The notes beneath the pieces were generated by a model. It made no database searches and was not told the origin of the DNA. It was given only the letters and a program-made list of their open reading frames with translations. A stretch of DNA of 64,000 nucleotides from Membranipora membranacea (taxonomy: Eukaryota; Bryozoa; Gymnolaemata; Cheilostomatida; Membraniporidae): the NCBI GenBank assembly GCA_914767715.1, contig OU612065.1:24678001-24742000 (forward strand), written 5' to 3'. Shown piece after piece: positions 12,197 through 26,225 of this stretch (within the stretch, counting starts at the first letter, position 1; every line of letters begins with the position of its first letter). The translations under genes and the position numbers were made by a program.

Positions 12197-12480
12197 GAAC
12201 TCATCTAGGAACTGTAATGTTTTAGTGCAACCATGATGATTGAGTTTTTTGTTAATTTATTTTTTATAATATTCATGTATTCATGTACATATAAAACAAT
12301 GCTAGTGTCAGACGTAGAAACAATATATGTAATTCTTTCATTATGGAAGTTAATGCCAGAACCATCACTTTGAACAATGAATAAAACTGTTTGTAAAAAA
12401 AAAACCATCACAATATACAATCTCTTTATAGGTCAGTCAAGCTGTTTGAGATCGTTGTGAGTCTCCATTGTCAATGTTTA

Positions 12481-15400
12481 TCACTGGAACGCTGTGTTAT
12501 TACCTGACTTCTGATAATATCCATTAAAGTTGAGCATCACTTGCAGCTCTTTGAGATGCTGGTTCTTATCCGACTCAGTCATCTTAATCAGAACTACAAA
12601 AGCGTATTCATGTAAATCATAATGATGATGTGGTTTGAAAATTGATTAAATCGAACAACTGAGTCCCAAGTTAGCATTCCAGATGAAGCATTTCGTGATC
12701 TGCTTGAAACCTGCCCAAACATGAGAAGTTTGTCTACAGTATCACATAAATGGCTCTGGAAATGTCAGTAAATTTTAGTCCAACATGCGTTTGTGAACAT
12801 TTTCCAGAAATGAGCCTGACAAAGGCCAATTGAGAGTTAATTTTGTCTGCACTGGAGTTATGCCTTATCCCTAGACATTGTTACATACAGACAGGAGCAA
12901 CTGAGTGCCGGAAAAACGGAATCAGACAGCTGTAAACAATATTAGTGTACTAACCTTTGTTGAGGAATTGAGTGAATTCTTTGAATGGCAGATATGTTTT
13001 GATGATAGCGTCATACTCGGTGTGAATAAACTCCCCTTGCTCATCCTGATCCCAGTGGCCTAGTCTCAGTAAGGCGTGAAATTTTAATATAGCTTTGAGT
13101 ATTCCATCTACTACCTGTTTGATCTGCTGAAGCTTATGAGACAGGAAGCACCTGAGAAAGAGCAATAAGCTACAATACTGTAACTGCAGGTAAATGTATG
13201 GATAAAAATGATAGTGTCATTGAAGAGTTATCTGCTCATTGATATTAAGTGGACAACTTCTGCAAGTTTGTCACAGTGGCTAACCCTACAGCCTTGGTCA
13301 AACCAGAGAGTGAACTCCCTGGAGCTTCTTGGTTAAGGGTTGGGAGACTAAGAACGGCATTTGCCAGACTTGCTTTGACTTGGTTATTTGGGAACCTTGA
13401 AGACAGTCATAAAAAAGAGAAATGAGAACTTTCACTTGATCATAATTAGTATCAGGGTATTATAGGGTAGTCTACACATACAAAAGATGAAAACATACTG
13501 ATGAAAACACCTTGTATCGGCCCTATAGCTTTCTTGTCTATCACTTATGATGGTCTTTGATGATTCCCTCCCAGTACATATGACTTTCACGCCACCAATA
13601 TGAGGGAAAAATTCCCATATTACAAAATACCTAATATATACCTGAGCAGACATCTATTGATGAATCTGTTGTGACTGTCGTATAAGCCATCCAGATCTTT
13701 GACTTGTGTCTTCAGTTCGGTTTGGAACTGATGCCAGGACACCTGAGTCACCTGCAGAGCTAGATATCCGTGCATCACCTTCACGAAATGCTGCATGTCA
13801 TGTCTACAACAAAAAAGATGAACTATCATGTATCCACCTATGTAATATTACCAGGCAGGATGGCGTAGTGGTTGGGATTCGAGCTAGTCAATCTGAGGGT
13901 TTGCATTTGAATCTCGGTAACCGCCCATATTGTCAATGGAGATGAGCTCTCCACAGCTGCTGAAAAAAACTGATTTACATTTACATTCTACATTAATCCT
14001 GTAGCAGTTAAGCTGATCAAATTCACCCACACACACATAGTACCAATCACATAGCAAAATTTAAACAGTTTTGAATGCTCTCAGAAGCAAACAAAAGTTT
14101 TCCAGATGGATTCAAAGCTATACAAAAAGTGCAGAGCTTACCTGATAAGATGTAGCTGTCTGAAATGTTGAGAGCGGCTGCTATCTATGTCATGTGTTTG
14201 TGTGGAGAGTTTCAGCGAGTGCCAGCTGTCAGTTAGTAGATAAGATATGTGCTGCAGGCTGACCATAAAGGAGAATATCCTCTCATACTTACTCAACTGA
14301 TCAGGTGGGATGAGTATGTTCATCGGCCATGTTATCTGATAAGGTACAAAAATCACAAGCCAATCTTAGCCTGACAGCGGAGGTTGCATAGGCTAAGGGT
14401 GCCATATATCACTTTCAAAACTTTCAGTCATGTTTGCCACTATACTGATACGATTGCATGTATGTCTCTGATCGATAGAGAGTGATTTAATTCACTTAGC
14501 TTGAGTACTATCAGAAGGAATATGGCGTAATGGCCCGAGATTAATTACACTAATTAGGTAGATGTCAGTTTGCATGCTTTCTTTCAAAACGCATAAATTA
14601 TTTCAAAACACATATATATTTGTTGTCATTTAAAGCTACATGTACCGCATGTAACAACATACTTCTTTCCTATATCAGCCTAGTGCTATGATTAGAATGT
14701 CTAGCGCAGATAACAGGTTTCTTTACAATCTATCACATACATCGACTCGTACCTTATAAGTCAGTGATAACCATGAGAAGGCATTGAGGGAGTAAGCTTC
14801 TATATTCCTGGGTATCTTAGTTTTAGAGATTGCTATGTTATCAGTGAATGGATTGTCTTTGAGTGGCACCTGCTGTAATGCTTTGCCGAGAGTATCTGAT
14901 AGATAGTACGTTGATATCGCATCATGGCTGTGCAGCTGGAATAATGTTACATAAATGATCTTCAGGCTTCATCAGGTCATCTGTGTGTATGGCGTGCAAT
15001 GTGAGCAAACTCAAATAAGAAAGCGATTTATCTGGTTGAGCATTTGTTATGGCTATCACAATGATAGAAGATCATCTCATACCAATATCGTGATCTCATA
15101 ACTATATCGCGCTCTCATCCACTGCGGTTTTCAATTCCTCAAAGTATACCTATCTGCACATGTTATGGCACAAGGCGATTGTTGGTATTATTCTAGTCAA
15201 CCCAGAAACTCAGTGACTAACCTTTTCAAACAGTGGATAAGTGAGAGCTAGGGAGAATTCTCCTTTAGCCATGAGAAGATAATCGTGTAATATTTCCATG
15301 TGTTTATCAAACTCCAACTCATACATGAAGTAGTTCAGGACGGCCTGATTTGACAATGAGATCCTGCAAAAAAGGCTCATATTGTGGCTTCGGGATTACA

Positions 15401-18400
15401 AAAGAAAAAGACTGGTAGATCGTTTGATAGTTAGAACTAATTTGAAAACCAGCAATAATTAAAACAAGACTCAGTTGACTGACTTAGCGACTAAAGCCGA
15501 TAAAATATAATCTTTTCAAGTGAGCCATCACTTACTGCAAAGTAAGAGCTGTAGCAACACTTTCCTGGAGTAACAAGGGTAGAGACACATGCTCATACAG
15601 GGAAACACCTTCATCCAGTCTCATAGTCATGTCTTGTGTCCATATTAGTGCCGGTGGCTTGCCTGAAAAAACAATGGCTATTATTGTGCCAGAAGCCAGA
15701 TAGTTAAACAAAACGGGGTACGCTAACTTCTATGGTTTTCTAACAGCATACACTTCATCGATCATCATTGACAACAAGTTTTGAAACATTTTCAAACCTT
15801 GAGGAACAGTACCAAAACTTACAAGAAAGTCATATGTTGGTGAACAAAAGAAGATCTACATTTTATTTTTGAGAACACATGAATGACCTTACTGAACAAA
15901 CCTGGTGATAGGCTACAGACAGCTTGTGACTTGCGATTGGCTACAGCTTGAAATTTCTGAGCTGCGTAATTGACAATAGGGGAACAAGGATCAGGAATAA
16001 TAAACTTACAGTATTTTATTTGGTGTTCATCGTCATAGACAGTCAAATCTTCGGTGATGTCATCCAGTTTTACTGCTTCTATAGGGGGTAAGTCAAGCTC
16101 CTCTACCAGAGAAAAGAGAAAAATGTAACCTGTCAACATGGCTGCCGCTCGAATATTGCTCAGAGGTGGTAAGGATATTTCCCTTTCAAAAAAATCCTTT
16201 TTGTAATCATAATTTGAACGCTGATAAAGCCAGAAGTTATGCATTCAATTTCTCTAGTAATAATGAAGTGACATACAACATAATATTACAGATTTATCCT
16301 TAAAACATCTACTGCTCTTGTAATCACTTCTCACCAAACACTGAGTCATCTGTCGCCAGACCATAATACATGATCTTCTGTATGCTAGAATGAGAAGCGT
16401 GACCCTTTGTGTTAATTTTCTTGAACTTCTCCAGTCTTAATATGTCTCCGTCTGGTTCATCCGACTGCTTGGAAGCCGTCATCTCAGTCTGAAAGCGACC
16501 CTTCAAAATAAATAAAAATCTAAATTAGCACGATAAACTTGGTAGTCTGTCAACAGCACAAAAAAACCAGATGAGTTGTTGAGTAGTTGGTGAGTAGTTG
16601 GTGAGTAGTTGGTGAGAGTTGGTGAGAGTTGGTGAGAGTTGGTGAGAGTTGGTGAGAGTTGGTGAGAGTTGGTGAGAGTTGGTGAGAGTTGGTGAGAGTT
16701 GGTGAGATGGGTGTTCGGTGAGTTGTTATACACTTTATACAAGCAAAATCAATCACTATAATACAACAAAAAGTAGGAGAAACCCATTATTCTAAATTAA
16801 GAGACAATCCTTAAAACAATATTAATTTTATTTAAGATTATTTCAAAATTGCTATGCAAAAATACCAGATAAACTCCACCTTGTGTTTGATCATTTTCTG
16901 TGTTAGCTCAGTTCCTGGTTGGATTTCTGATGGCTTAGATTTATGGTGATCGGCAGCTAATCTCTTGCCTGCTCTGTCAGGCTTTTGAGGATGGACATCA
17001 TTCGGGTTTTTTCTCCTCACAGCTATAAAGTGTAAATACAACGTTTGTAACCATCAGGATTTAACACTCATTGAATAAATAACGATTGATACCCTTCATA
17101 TATATACATAACAAATAACCTTAAAATAAGGAAAGGCGGAGAGACAAAGAAAATATACGCTAGTAATAAAATTCATTTATTCTATACAAAAATTGCCAAG
17201 CCGAAATAACAATACAAATAACTGTAATCTATATGTCAGGTGGGATGAGTTGGGTAAGCTTATCACCATAATTACTCATTCAGAAGTTTGAAACACAAAT
17301 ACAGCGAAATAAACTTACTTCTTCTTATAAGGTAATCTGTGTCAAATGTTGTTCTGCTAGCGTGTTGTCCCTCTACAGCTCTGGTAGCTCTCCGGGAGAC
17401 TAGACCTGAGATTGGTCCACCGCTCAAAACCTCAGCCAATGTCTCATCAAGGGACATCGGACTGTCCATAGCTGAGGAGGGTCTGAAACTGGAATCCAGT
17501 ATAGAAGTGGCTCTGCGGGGAGGTCCTGAGAATCTTGGAGAACTTTGAGGCTCAACACTAACTGATGTGGTCAGTGCAGGCATCTTATCAGTACTATTCC
17601 AAACATGATCAGCTGTGGTAATCAAAGGTTGGGCTGGGTCAGCTTTTGTTTCTGATTGAGTTTCATCTACAAAACATAGATTAGATAGCATATACTGAGC
17701 GATGCTCGTAATCTGAATATAATTAGGACTAAACTCCTTCACAGCTACAGGACAGACATATCAATGTTTGGTCAATAAATATAATCATAGACCATCAATG
17801 AAAAAGTTGACAGTGGACATACATCATAAAAAAGGATTAGAAAAAATTCAATGTGCACCTGATTTTGATTCTGTCACTTCAGGCTCAATCATGGCATCAC
17901 TAATTTGTGCAGTGATGTCTACGACTGGCGTGCTGGCGTCAGCAGATTGTGCAGTGATATCGCCACTGTCTGCGGGGTTCTCTGTAGCGATGACCTCATC
18001 TGTGTGGACAGCTGCTAGTGGATCCACAACATTATCAGTCTCATCAGGCTGCACTTTGATTGTCAGCTCATCAGGTGTGGACCACTTCGCCCTATTCTCA
18101 GGTTTTCCTGAAAATCCAAAAGATGGAATAACTATGTTATAATGCTTATTAACCATCATTGACCATAGGTGCTGGTTTTGTTTAGCAAGAGTTCAATCTA
18201 CAGGTTGAAATGTGGGGGTCTTAATTACAATGAAGTTGCTTGGCTACTGGGCTTTGGCACCGCATTCTGAGAATATCATGCAGCTGTAAAACAGCTCCTA
18301 GTCCTTAAATCGGAGGAGTGACAACCTTAATTTCAAGATGAATTTTCAGAGATCAATAAAGTTTCTAGATGCCTGGAGTAAGACATTGTGTTCCGAAATC

Positions 18401-21400
18401 GATCTAGTCTTCGGACTATCTTGGTTTTTATCCTGTACATTTTATTTGCTAAAAATCCGAAAGCAGAAAATACAACAATGAAACACCAAATTAGCATCAC
18501 CTTACCTATTTGTTCTTGCTGCTGTAGAAGTTGCTGTATCTCGTTCTCTTGGTCCATCAGCCATTGTTCTCTAGCTTCTGACAGCTGATGCCTTCTTATT
18601 CTCCACAGAGCCTTCCTCTCTCTAGCAGCTGCTGTCTCACTCAACAGTCTGTAGTATTCTATCAACTCTTCTCTAAAGAAAGAGACATACAAGATATTAT
18701 AACAATGGTGAAAGAAATCCTTGAGGAAAGAGGAACCGCTATCACTTTCATATGCGTGAATGGTGTAACAATGGAATTGATTGTTATGACCCTACAGTAC
18801 CAACATTTCAAATAGAACCAGCAGAACACTGGACATAGTTTTAAATGTCTCATCACAAAAAAAAGATTTGGTTGTTTAAAATCTTAGGCTGTGTTCTGCT
18901 TGCAGACTATCATATCTACTGAAAAGTAATGTGCTGGTGTGATAGTCTCCATTATTTTTTGATATCTTAGACTCACAGAGTAATATATTGGACACCTTTC
19001 ATCTAGATCAAGGGTGCTCAAACTATGGTCTGTGGGCCAAATTTGGCCCACTTGCCATTTTTAGGTGGCCCACTAGCCCATGTTAAAACTCACCCGTTGC
19101 GAGCGATTTATTTAGGCTGAAAGTTTACACATGGCCAAAACATGCATCCAGTCTTGTTGCATACACTTATTGGTGAAAACAGTGCTAAGTATGCATATGA
19201 AGAAACATGAGGATCTGAATGAAGCTGTTACAGTGACACTATGCAATACATCTAACAAAACTGAGCTAATCCCTGCAGTGAATGGCCTCGGCAATTCCTT
19301 CACTCCAAGCATTTATTAACTCCTTGATTCCACTCTACATCAAATCCCAGCAGTGAGTTATGTTTGCAAGCCAAATCAAAATAGAATCATCATACTAAGG
19401 TGCAATACCCACCCCATGGTGGTCAGTCCATATAACATACATGATCTTACATGATCTTACATGACGATACTGCTGAGTACATGCAAGGAGTTACTCCTTG
19501 GTACATATCACTACACATTACTAGTTGACCCCTGACTACCTCAAGGGCACCGACCACCTTTTCATACTGGTTGTGGGGGGTCTGTGGGGTGGGGAAGAAG
19601 AGAAGGCATCTCTTCTTTTTTCACAAAGATGGAATTCAACCCCAGATCCAAAATTTTTTTGCGCTTTGCGCAGATCTCGCTATCAATAATAAACTCAATA
19701 CACCCCTGACTGATAACCTGCTTGCTTGGCGCAAAAAAGTCTGGCCCACTTAAATATGCTAATTTTTAAAAGTGGCCCACTGGCAATAAAGTTTGAGCAC
19801 CCCTGATCTAGATTATCATGTCAATTTTGCTCAGCTCTGTAGTAAAACAACAACCCACATTTCATCAACAATATTGGCATTCAATTTTGCGTTCTTGCTC
19901 ACAGAATCTGCAAAAACCATCACATACTTAGCCTGTTGCTCAAGCTTTGCATCGGCTTCAGATTGTAGTTGCTCCCTCTTGGCAAGACTTTCCACGAGTT
20001 CAGCGTCTCTCTTCTTTTCTTCCTTCTCCTCCCGTAATTTTCTCTACAGTTAATTGTGTGGAGAAAGACGATGTATATTCATTGGTGGTTGCTGGTTGCT
20101 AAACAATCATTGTGATAAGGCAATAGACCTACAAAACTAGACCTTTTACTGTCTCAAATACCACAAAGATATGAAGTATCTAGTATGTTTAAACGGTCCT
20201 TTAGACAGAACGTTTCAACATGTTCATACAACAAGTTTATACAGTACGTTTCAACATATTTATACAGTAGGTTTATACAGTACGTTTCAACATTTTTATA
20301 CAGTAATTTTATACAGTATGTTTATATTGCGAAGTAAAACACATAAAAATATGAGACATACAGCAGTAACTTGATCCAAGTTCTCTCTGAGATCGTTGTA
20401 GAATTTCTTTTTCTTATCCTGCTCTCTCTGTTTGCGCTCACTCATCTTCTCTGTAATACACCATACAACCATTGGGTAGCTTTCACATCATGCATTTATA
20501 TCACAGTAAATGCATAAATGAATCTCATTACAATTATCGTTTGTTGTGATTTGGAGTTTGATGATTTGAGTTTGAGTTTGATGATTGGATATGGTTATAT
20601 TCAAGCCTAGACCAACAAGCCACATCCATGTCAGAAATTAGAAAAATTAATTTAAAAACAAAATTACGATTCAAAACTTGAAACAAGCAATAATAACATA
20701 GAGCAAAGTACACACTCTAGAATTCAAGTCGATACCCCTACCAGTTAATGAGAAAAATAGAAATTAGACTCTTGTCTCCCCTTAGCAGGGTAAAAAATTG
20801 TTCTACAAGATAAAATACACAAGATAACTCACTGTATATTTCAGCTAGCCTCTCGGCCTGCAAAGCTTGAGCTTTCTGGATAGCTTCTACTCTCTTCTGT
20901 GCCTTTTCATCCAACTTTTGTTGTCTGTAAGATAAAAAAAAACACGAGGTTTGAGTAACTTTGACCAAAAAACAGAAAGGGCTTGACCCTACTCTATTTC
21001 ATAATAATATAAATAAAGTTAACTTTTTAGACATGGTAATTATTATTAAGTCTAGATTAGGATTGAATGCTTTTATCTATTCATATCCATTCATTTCTCA
21101 ATATTCGGACAGACACAATATCTTGTCTTCCTAATGAAAAAATCTTTAAATACGGTACCTTGTGATTAGTTTGTGTTTGATCATGGCTTTGACTCTTTCT
21201 ATATACATGTTTGACTGATAAGTCATATTTAGCCTTTGGTCTTCAGTCAGACAAATGTCAAGTGTGGGTGGATCAGTCCTGTCCGTGAATATATCATGAT
21301 CTGGCACTATTTTCCTGAGGAGCGAGAGTGATTTACCCCCCAGGTAAATGCTGTCACTGAGCTCTCCAATAAACAGACATTGCTTTTTCATCTGTTCATC

Positions 21401-24400
21401 AAGAAGATATCCTTGAGTCCAGTAACTGCGGTCTGTAAAAAGATACAAGCTACATAAGGGGAATTGAATAAACTGGTAGGATAGCCAACATAATCATGAA
21501 CTCCAAACATATTTTCAGCTTGATAACATATGAGCTATCAAACCGCCCCTTCCTAATGACTAGTGAGAAAAACACACATCAGTAGCTTCACAAGCAGTCA
21601 ATTGGTTTGGAGCAGAAATTCAAAATCGATTTGGCCACAGGGCCTACCGAAACTGACTGATGTGGACCATATCTATTATCTATACTTTGTGAATTTGTTT
21701 ACGAATTCTTTTGGACCTGTTCTATAGATTTGGATTTGATGTATGGATATGTTTGATAAACAAAGTGATCACTAGCGAAGAAGCGTAGATAGATTTTCCT
21801 TACATACCTTTTGCTTCTAGCTTTGATGGATCTACTATAATAATAAACTCTTCAAATGGGTCAGAACATCTTCCTGTGAATACCCAGTCCTGTAGGAACC
21901 TATAAAAACAAAATACAATCAAGTTTGCTTACTATCACAGTTTTTCCATAAAAAAAACACCGAGCGGCAGCTGACTGCCAAGAGGGGTGGTGTGCAATCT
22001 GTACATTTCAAAGTGTTATAGCCAACTTAGGGATACTCTAACATAATTCGCTTGAGAGATGGTCATAAAAAATAACAGATTTTCTGGAGAAACAGTTTAT
22101 GATGTATCATTGTAACCAAAACATATCATACTCACAACAAAAACATACAGATTCATACCATATAAAATGAAGATGAATGAGAACACCAGCTTAGAATGCT
22201 GGTTCAGTCAGAATTTTTACCTGACGAAGAATGAGAATGCCTGATTGGCTCAGTTTGAATTCTTACCTGAGATAAGGTTGGCTGGTATCATACAGAAGAC
22301 TAAGCATTAGATGATAGGTGTGGTGACAGTTGAAGTTCTCGGCTTGTTTGTAGATATAAGATAATAGATCTACACCATCAGGTAAATCATCAGGTGGATA
22401 CTGTCGCATGTCGGCACCATCACAAAAACACAAACTGGCTACAAATCTGTAACAAAGACGAATGCTTACTCAAGAATCGAGGCGGGGCAAGCACACTAGG
22501 AGTTTTTTCAATTTTTTAATCATGTTCAGAAGTATGACTTCACAGTTCCAATTTAAAAGTCAACCTGGTGAAAAGTGTCAGACTGAACAATCTTCTGAAT
22601 TAACAAATATTGAATAAACAAAGAATTACTTTTTTTACAGCTAGAGGCAGGATTTTTCTTGAACTATGAATACAAATTGTATTACACATTATTTGACTGG
22701 TCAATCTGTGTGGAATATAGAAGCAAATAGAATAACAGCATAATATACTCACTTGATTTGCTGTAGTTGTTTGTTGAGTATCCTTGACATGTGCAGTGGT
22801 GACCGTGCCCGAGGTGAGACTTCGAGAGTCGCTGCAGTATACGTAGATATATAGTGACTAACAGATCTCAGGAACGCAGTGATAGTAAGGCCGGGCACCT
22901 GCTGACTGACCAGCTTGTTAAGTCTGTAGTAGTAAGTACCACAGTCTATGAGTACCTGACAGACACTTGCTAGTGATTGGCTGGATAGACCTGACACTAC
23001 CAGTCCAGGCTTTATAATATAGCAGTCTCTATCCTGTATAAAAATGAATGGAAATAAGAGGAGATGATGGATGGGGGTTTAATTAAACAAAGGTATTGAA
23101 AATATGATTCCTAGTTCCTACATTGGTTATTACCTACACTCACTTTCCACTATATGTTACTACATGTACTACTTCTACCTGAAAAAATGCTTATTAAACA
23201 GGAGTATATCTTCCTTTCCCTGCAGTAATTAATCGAATCGTTGTAAGCTCTCTACCAACAACGCAGAGTATACTACAACTGAGGTATTGATGAAAATAAA
23301 GAAGGGCAGTCCGTATGAATTGTTAATACGGTAAGGTTTTGGTGAAGACCTACTTTATCAAAATGGAAGCATTTTGAAGAGACACCGAGTAAAAGCTTGG
23401 ATACATCTTCCATCAGATGTTTCATAGTGATATTATAGAGATGCCGCCTCGACTCAAGCTCAACCATTTCTCCCGGAGACATTTTCACATCAGGTCTTGA
23501 CACTCGGCTGTAATCTATTTGTAGCTGGCACGATAGATTGAGTCGGTACAGGAGATCAAAAGCAGTCGGCCCTGCTTCAGTAAGATAAGGCCGCTCTTGT
23601 ATGTCACAGCCGATAAATCCACCACATCTACATTTAGAGAACTCAAAGTACTGAGAGGGAAAAAGCTTGCATCAAGAAGGAAGCCTACAACAATGCGATG
23701 TAATCAAGACCTTTAAAATAGAAAACGTAATATTAAATTATTTACTTGAGATACAGTGAGAAACAGCTAGCAACAGCCAAACTGAATCGGAGTAGGATTG
23801 CCATAACCAACAAACTTACTAAACAGGCCTTTATTAGACATCATGTGGAGGGGAACAACTTGCCTGAAACGTTTTCAAGAGGCTGAATTTGAAGACCTTG
23901 AAGGAAGCTTCCTTTGCTTTGTATCGATGGGGGACAGTAGAATGAATTTAATTTTCCCTCTCTATTGAGCGACGGCCTAAAGCATTTTTAATTGTACATA
24001 CTTGCGTTTGAGCTCCCAAGATATTGGTTGTTTGAACTCAATAAAATTGTCACTGACAGGGAGAATTTCACCACCAAGTCCAGAATCTGTCCTAGCATGA
24101 CCAGAATCTGCTGAAGTCTGGGCGGAATGAATCTGTAAACATAGGTCATGTTATCACAAAGAGCTGAAATCTCAGGGAAACAGGTTAATGGAAACTAACA
24201 ATCAAATTTCTTATTATTCAGCGCTTGTGAATGTGAGAAATCTATTGCATATAACAATTTTCTGCATTATTCATTCCCATGAATTTCTCACTCCTGCAAT
24301 TCACGTGGGTAAACAATAAACATATAAACATTATCTATGAGTATATCGATTTTCATAGGGTTACCTGACCTGAAGTTCACTTGCCGTAACAGAAGGGTAG

Positions 24401-26225
24401 GCAGAGGTTGACTGCTTTGAGTAATCAAATGATGCTGGTGCTAGGTCGATGGGCGGTAATTCTAGATACGATTGTAGATCCTCACAAATATAAGGATTAG
24501 ACAAGGCTCCGTAAAGGTTTGTTTGTGACTCTGTCAACCTTAAGCTCTGCTCAGGCTGAAAAGAAAAATTAACTGCTGAATAGCTTGTCTCAATAACTTC
24601 AAAAGGCATGTGTTGGGAGCAGTATGAAAAAAACATCTACTCCCTTCCGCCGAATAAAGAGTGCCAGGTACTGGTTATATTCTAAACATATACATAAGTT
24701 AGGAATCCTTTGCATTACTAAGCTTGAGATATCACCAATTTGCTTTTATGCTGAAAAACCTAGTGGTGAAATGAGCCATTCCCTGCAGCATTATAATAAA
24801 TATCACTATAATACATAAATGATATCACATATAATCATCTCTATTAAAAATGAGGAGCTATCATCATATAGCCATTTCACATTACCTTCGAAAAGTATGA
24901 GCCATCTGATGTACTAGGCAACTGCCCATATTCCCTAGGGTCACAGATCTGCAAGAAAAAACATTAAACTCTAAATATATACTACAATATATAATTATAC
25001 TACCTGGGTCATACACCAAAGCAAGTATACATACAGAAAGTAAGACATAACTTCTCTGAACAGCAAATTCTCAGGGACATATCCAATTTGAATTACTATT
25101 TGACAAATACATAGCACTACCCTATCATCTATAGCCACATGTGTGTAGAGTAGTTTTACCGGATAGTTAGAGGTAGCGAACAGGCTACTCGCACATGAGG
25201 AAGACAATTCAGAAAAAGCGCTGTCAGCTACAGTCATCACGGAGTCAGCGAACAGTGAAGGAGGATAGTATGTGTACATCTGGTGATCAGGTGGAGCTAA
25301 TAAAGGTGTCTGTTCAAATATCTCACGCTCATGTAATAAATCCAGCGTCTAAAACAATTCATAAAGTAAACACGTGTATGATGGACTTTATAATCATAAT
25401 GTGAGGGAGCATGGACCCACGAATCAGTCATATTTGCTCTCTATCTTTTTACATTTACAACTGTCCTTACTATTTTACATCTAGAAATCTGTATTAACTA
25501 GTAGGTAAGGCACCTCCTTTACGAACGGTCATACAATCATGCATACAACAAAGGTCCTTTTTTCTACAAGAGTAGATAATATTTTCATGAAATTGAGCGC
25601 CAGGCCACAAAAGATCAACGCTATAGCTCACCAGGGATTGCGGCTGTGGAAGTTGGCCGTAACCCATGACAGATGGTCGTTGCTTCTGTACGCTCTCAGC
25701 CAAGGGCAGGAGGAATGATAAGACCTTGTTGAAATGCTCTTCACCACTCTCTGCGAGCAAAAGAGAAATAAATTGAAGATGTCACCAGGAAAAACAGACT
25801 CAAAATAAAATAAGAAGTGATGGACTTAATATTTTTTTAGATTGCTATAGCCAAGTTTAAAAGTTTATCAATAAATAAAAATTATGTATTGAACATTGCC
25901 TGCATCTATCAAAGACTATTGTGGCAAATGACTCACCAAGATAATGATCTAGAGCGTTGTGAAGTTTCATTGACTCATCCATGCCATATCTTCCACATAC
26001 TGCTTTGTGTCTGACATCTTGTAATAAGTATTCGAAATTGTCCTGAGTGTACTCTTCGTCAAAGTCAAATAGTATACAATCCAGAGCTTTCAATCTAAAC
26101 TGGTTGGTGAACTTCTCCTCCCGCTTTTGACGTTGAGATTGTGTGATGTAGTTTTTGAGATCAGAGGGCACAAATGATTGGCACAGCCTTTTCAACAAGA
26201 GCGGGACATCCTCGTTGTCAACCAT
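12481..26225 (-). CDS. TUBGCP6: Gamma-tubulin complex component 6
   Basis: A scaffold subunit of the gamma-tubulin ring complex that nucleates microtubules at centrosomes. I resolve 27 exons, first 26225-25937 (ATG at 26225), last 12593-12481; all phases agree and the sum is 1591 codons (human about 1819). E1 (MVDNEDVPLLLKRLCQ) to E6 (to residue ~325) is the N-terminal extension. E7 (23627-23354) to E11 (21432-21159) carry the GRIP1-like half, with RPYLTEAGPTAFDLL and YWTQGYLL. E12 (20924-20833) to E15 (18672-18506) are a charged coiled coil ending ERKALWRIRRHQLSEAREQW, a GCP6 hallmark. E16 to E18 (residues ~848-1094) are a low-complexity Ser/Thr/Pro insert. E20 (16102-15893) to E27 form the GRIP2 half, with KYERIFSFMVSLQHISYLL (E24), MQHFVKVMHGYLALQVTQV (E25) and a C-terminal LNFNGYYQ. 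The coiled coil and long insert between GRIP halves separate GCP6 from GCP2-5. Introns hold a hAT element, a tRNA-like repeat and minisatellites. Confidence 0.95.
13853..13930 (+). repeat. tRNA-like short repeat (possible SINE head)
   Basis: The run starting GGCAGGATGGCGTAGTGGTT resembles a tRNA D-arm/A box, and GCATTTGAATCTC about 30 bases later resembles a degenerate B box. No acceptor-stem pairing can be made, so it is not a functional tRNA. It lies in a TUBGCP6 intron between the exons ending 13803 and starting 14142. Its length and any tail are undefined. Confidence 0.4.
16573..16707. repeat. Minisatellite, 10-11 bp unit
   Basis: Three units of the 11-bp form GGTGAGTAGTT are followed from 16611 by nine exact units of the 10-bp form GGTGAGAGTT. 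The array lies in a TUBGCP6 intron just upstream (in reading order) of the exon 16500-16335. Open frames on the minus strand through it (Ser-Pro-Thr-Leu-Thr-Asn repeats) are by-products of the repeat. Each plus-strand unit contains GGTGAG, but TUBGCP6 is transcribed from the other strand, so these are not splice donors for it. Confidence 0.95.
19009..19805. mobile_element. Non-autonomous hAT-family DNA transposon, 797 bp
   Basis: The right end read inward is CAGGGGTGCTCAAACTTTAT and the left end is CAAGGGTGCTCAAACTATGG, an imperfect terminal inverted repeat starting CA[GA]GGGTG as is common in hAT elements. Exact 8-bp target duplications ATCTAGAT flank it at 19001-19008 and 19806-19813; these fit the nTCTAGAn preference known for Charlie-type hATs. 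Subterminal GGCCCAC motifs recur near both ends. Only short open frames are present, so it cannot encode a transposase. It lies in the TUBGCP6 intron between exons 20043-19928 and 18672-18506. Confidence 0.92.
20210..20320. repeat. Short tandem repeat, about 36-bp period
   Basis: The block CGTTTCAACAT followed by a short spacer and TTATACAGTA recurs three times, starting near 20210, 20247 and 20283. It sits in a TUBGCP6 intron upstream of the small exon 20450-20362. No coding role is seen. Confidence 0.7.

Noticed and set aside
16503-16756. Minus-strand open frames with Ser-Pro-Thr-Leu-Thr-Asn-Ser-His-Gln-Leu repeats
   Set aside because: They arise from the 10-bp intronic minisatellite read in different frames; not linked in phase to TUBGCP6 exons.
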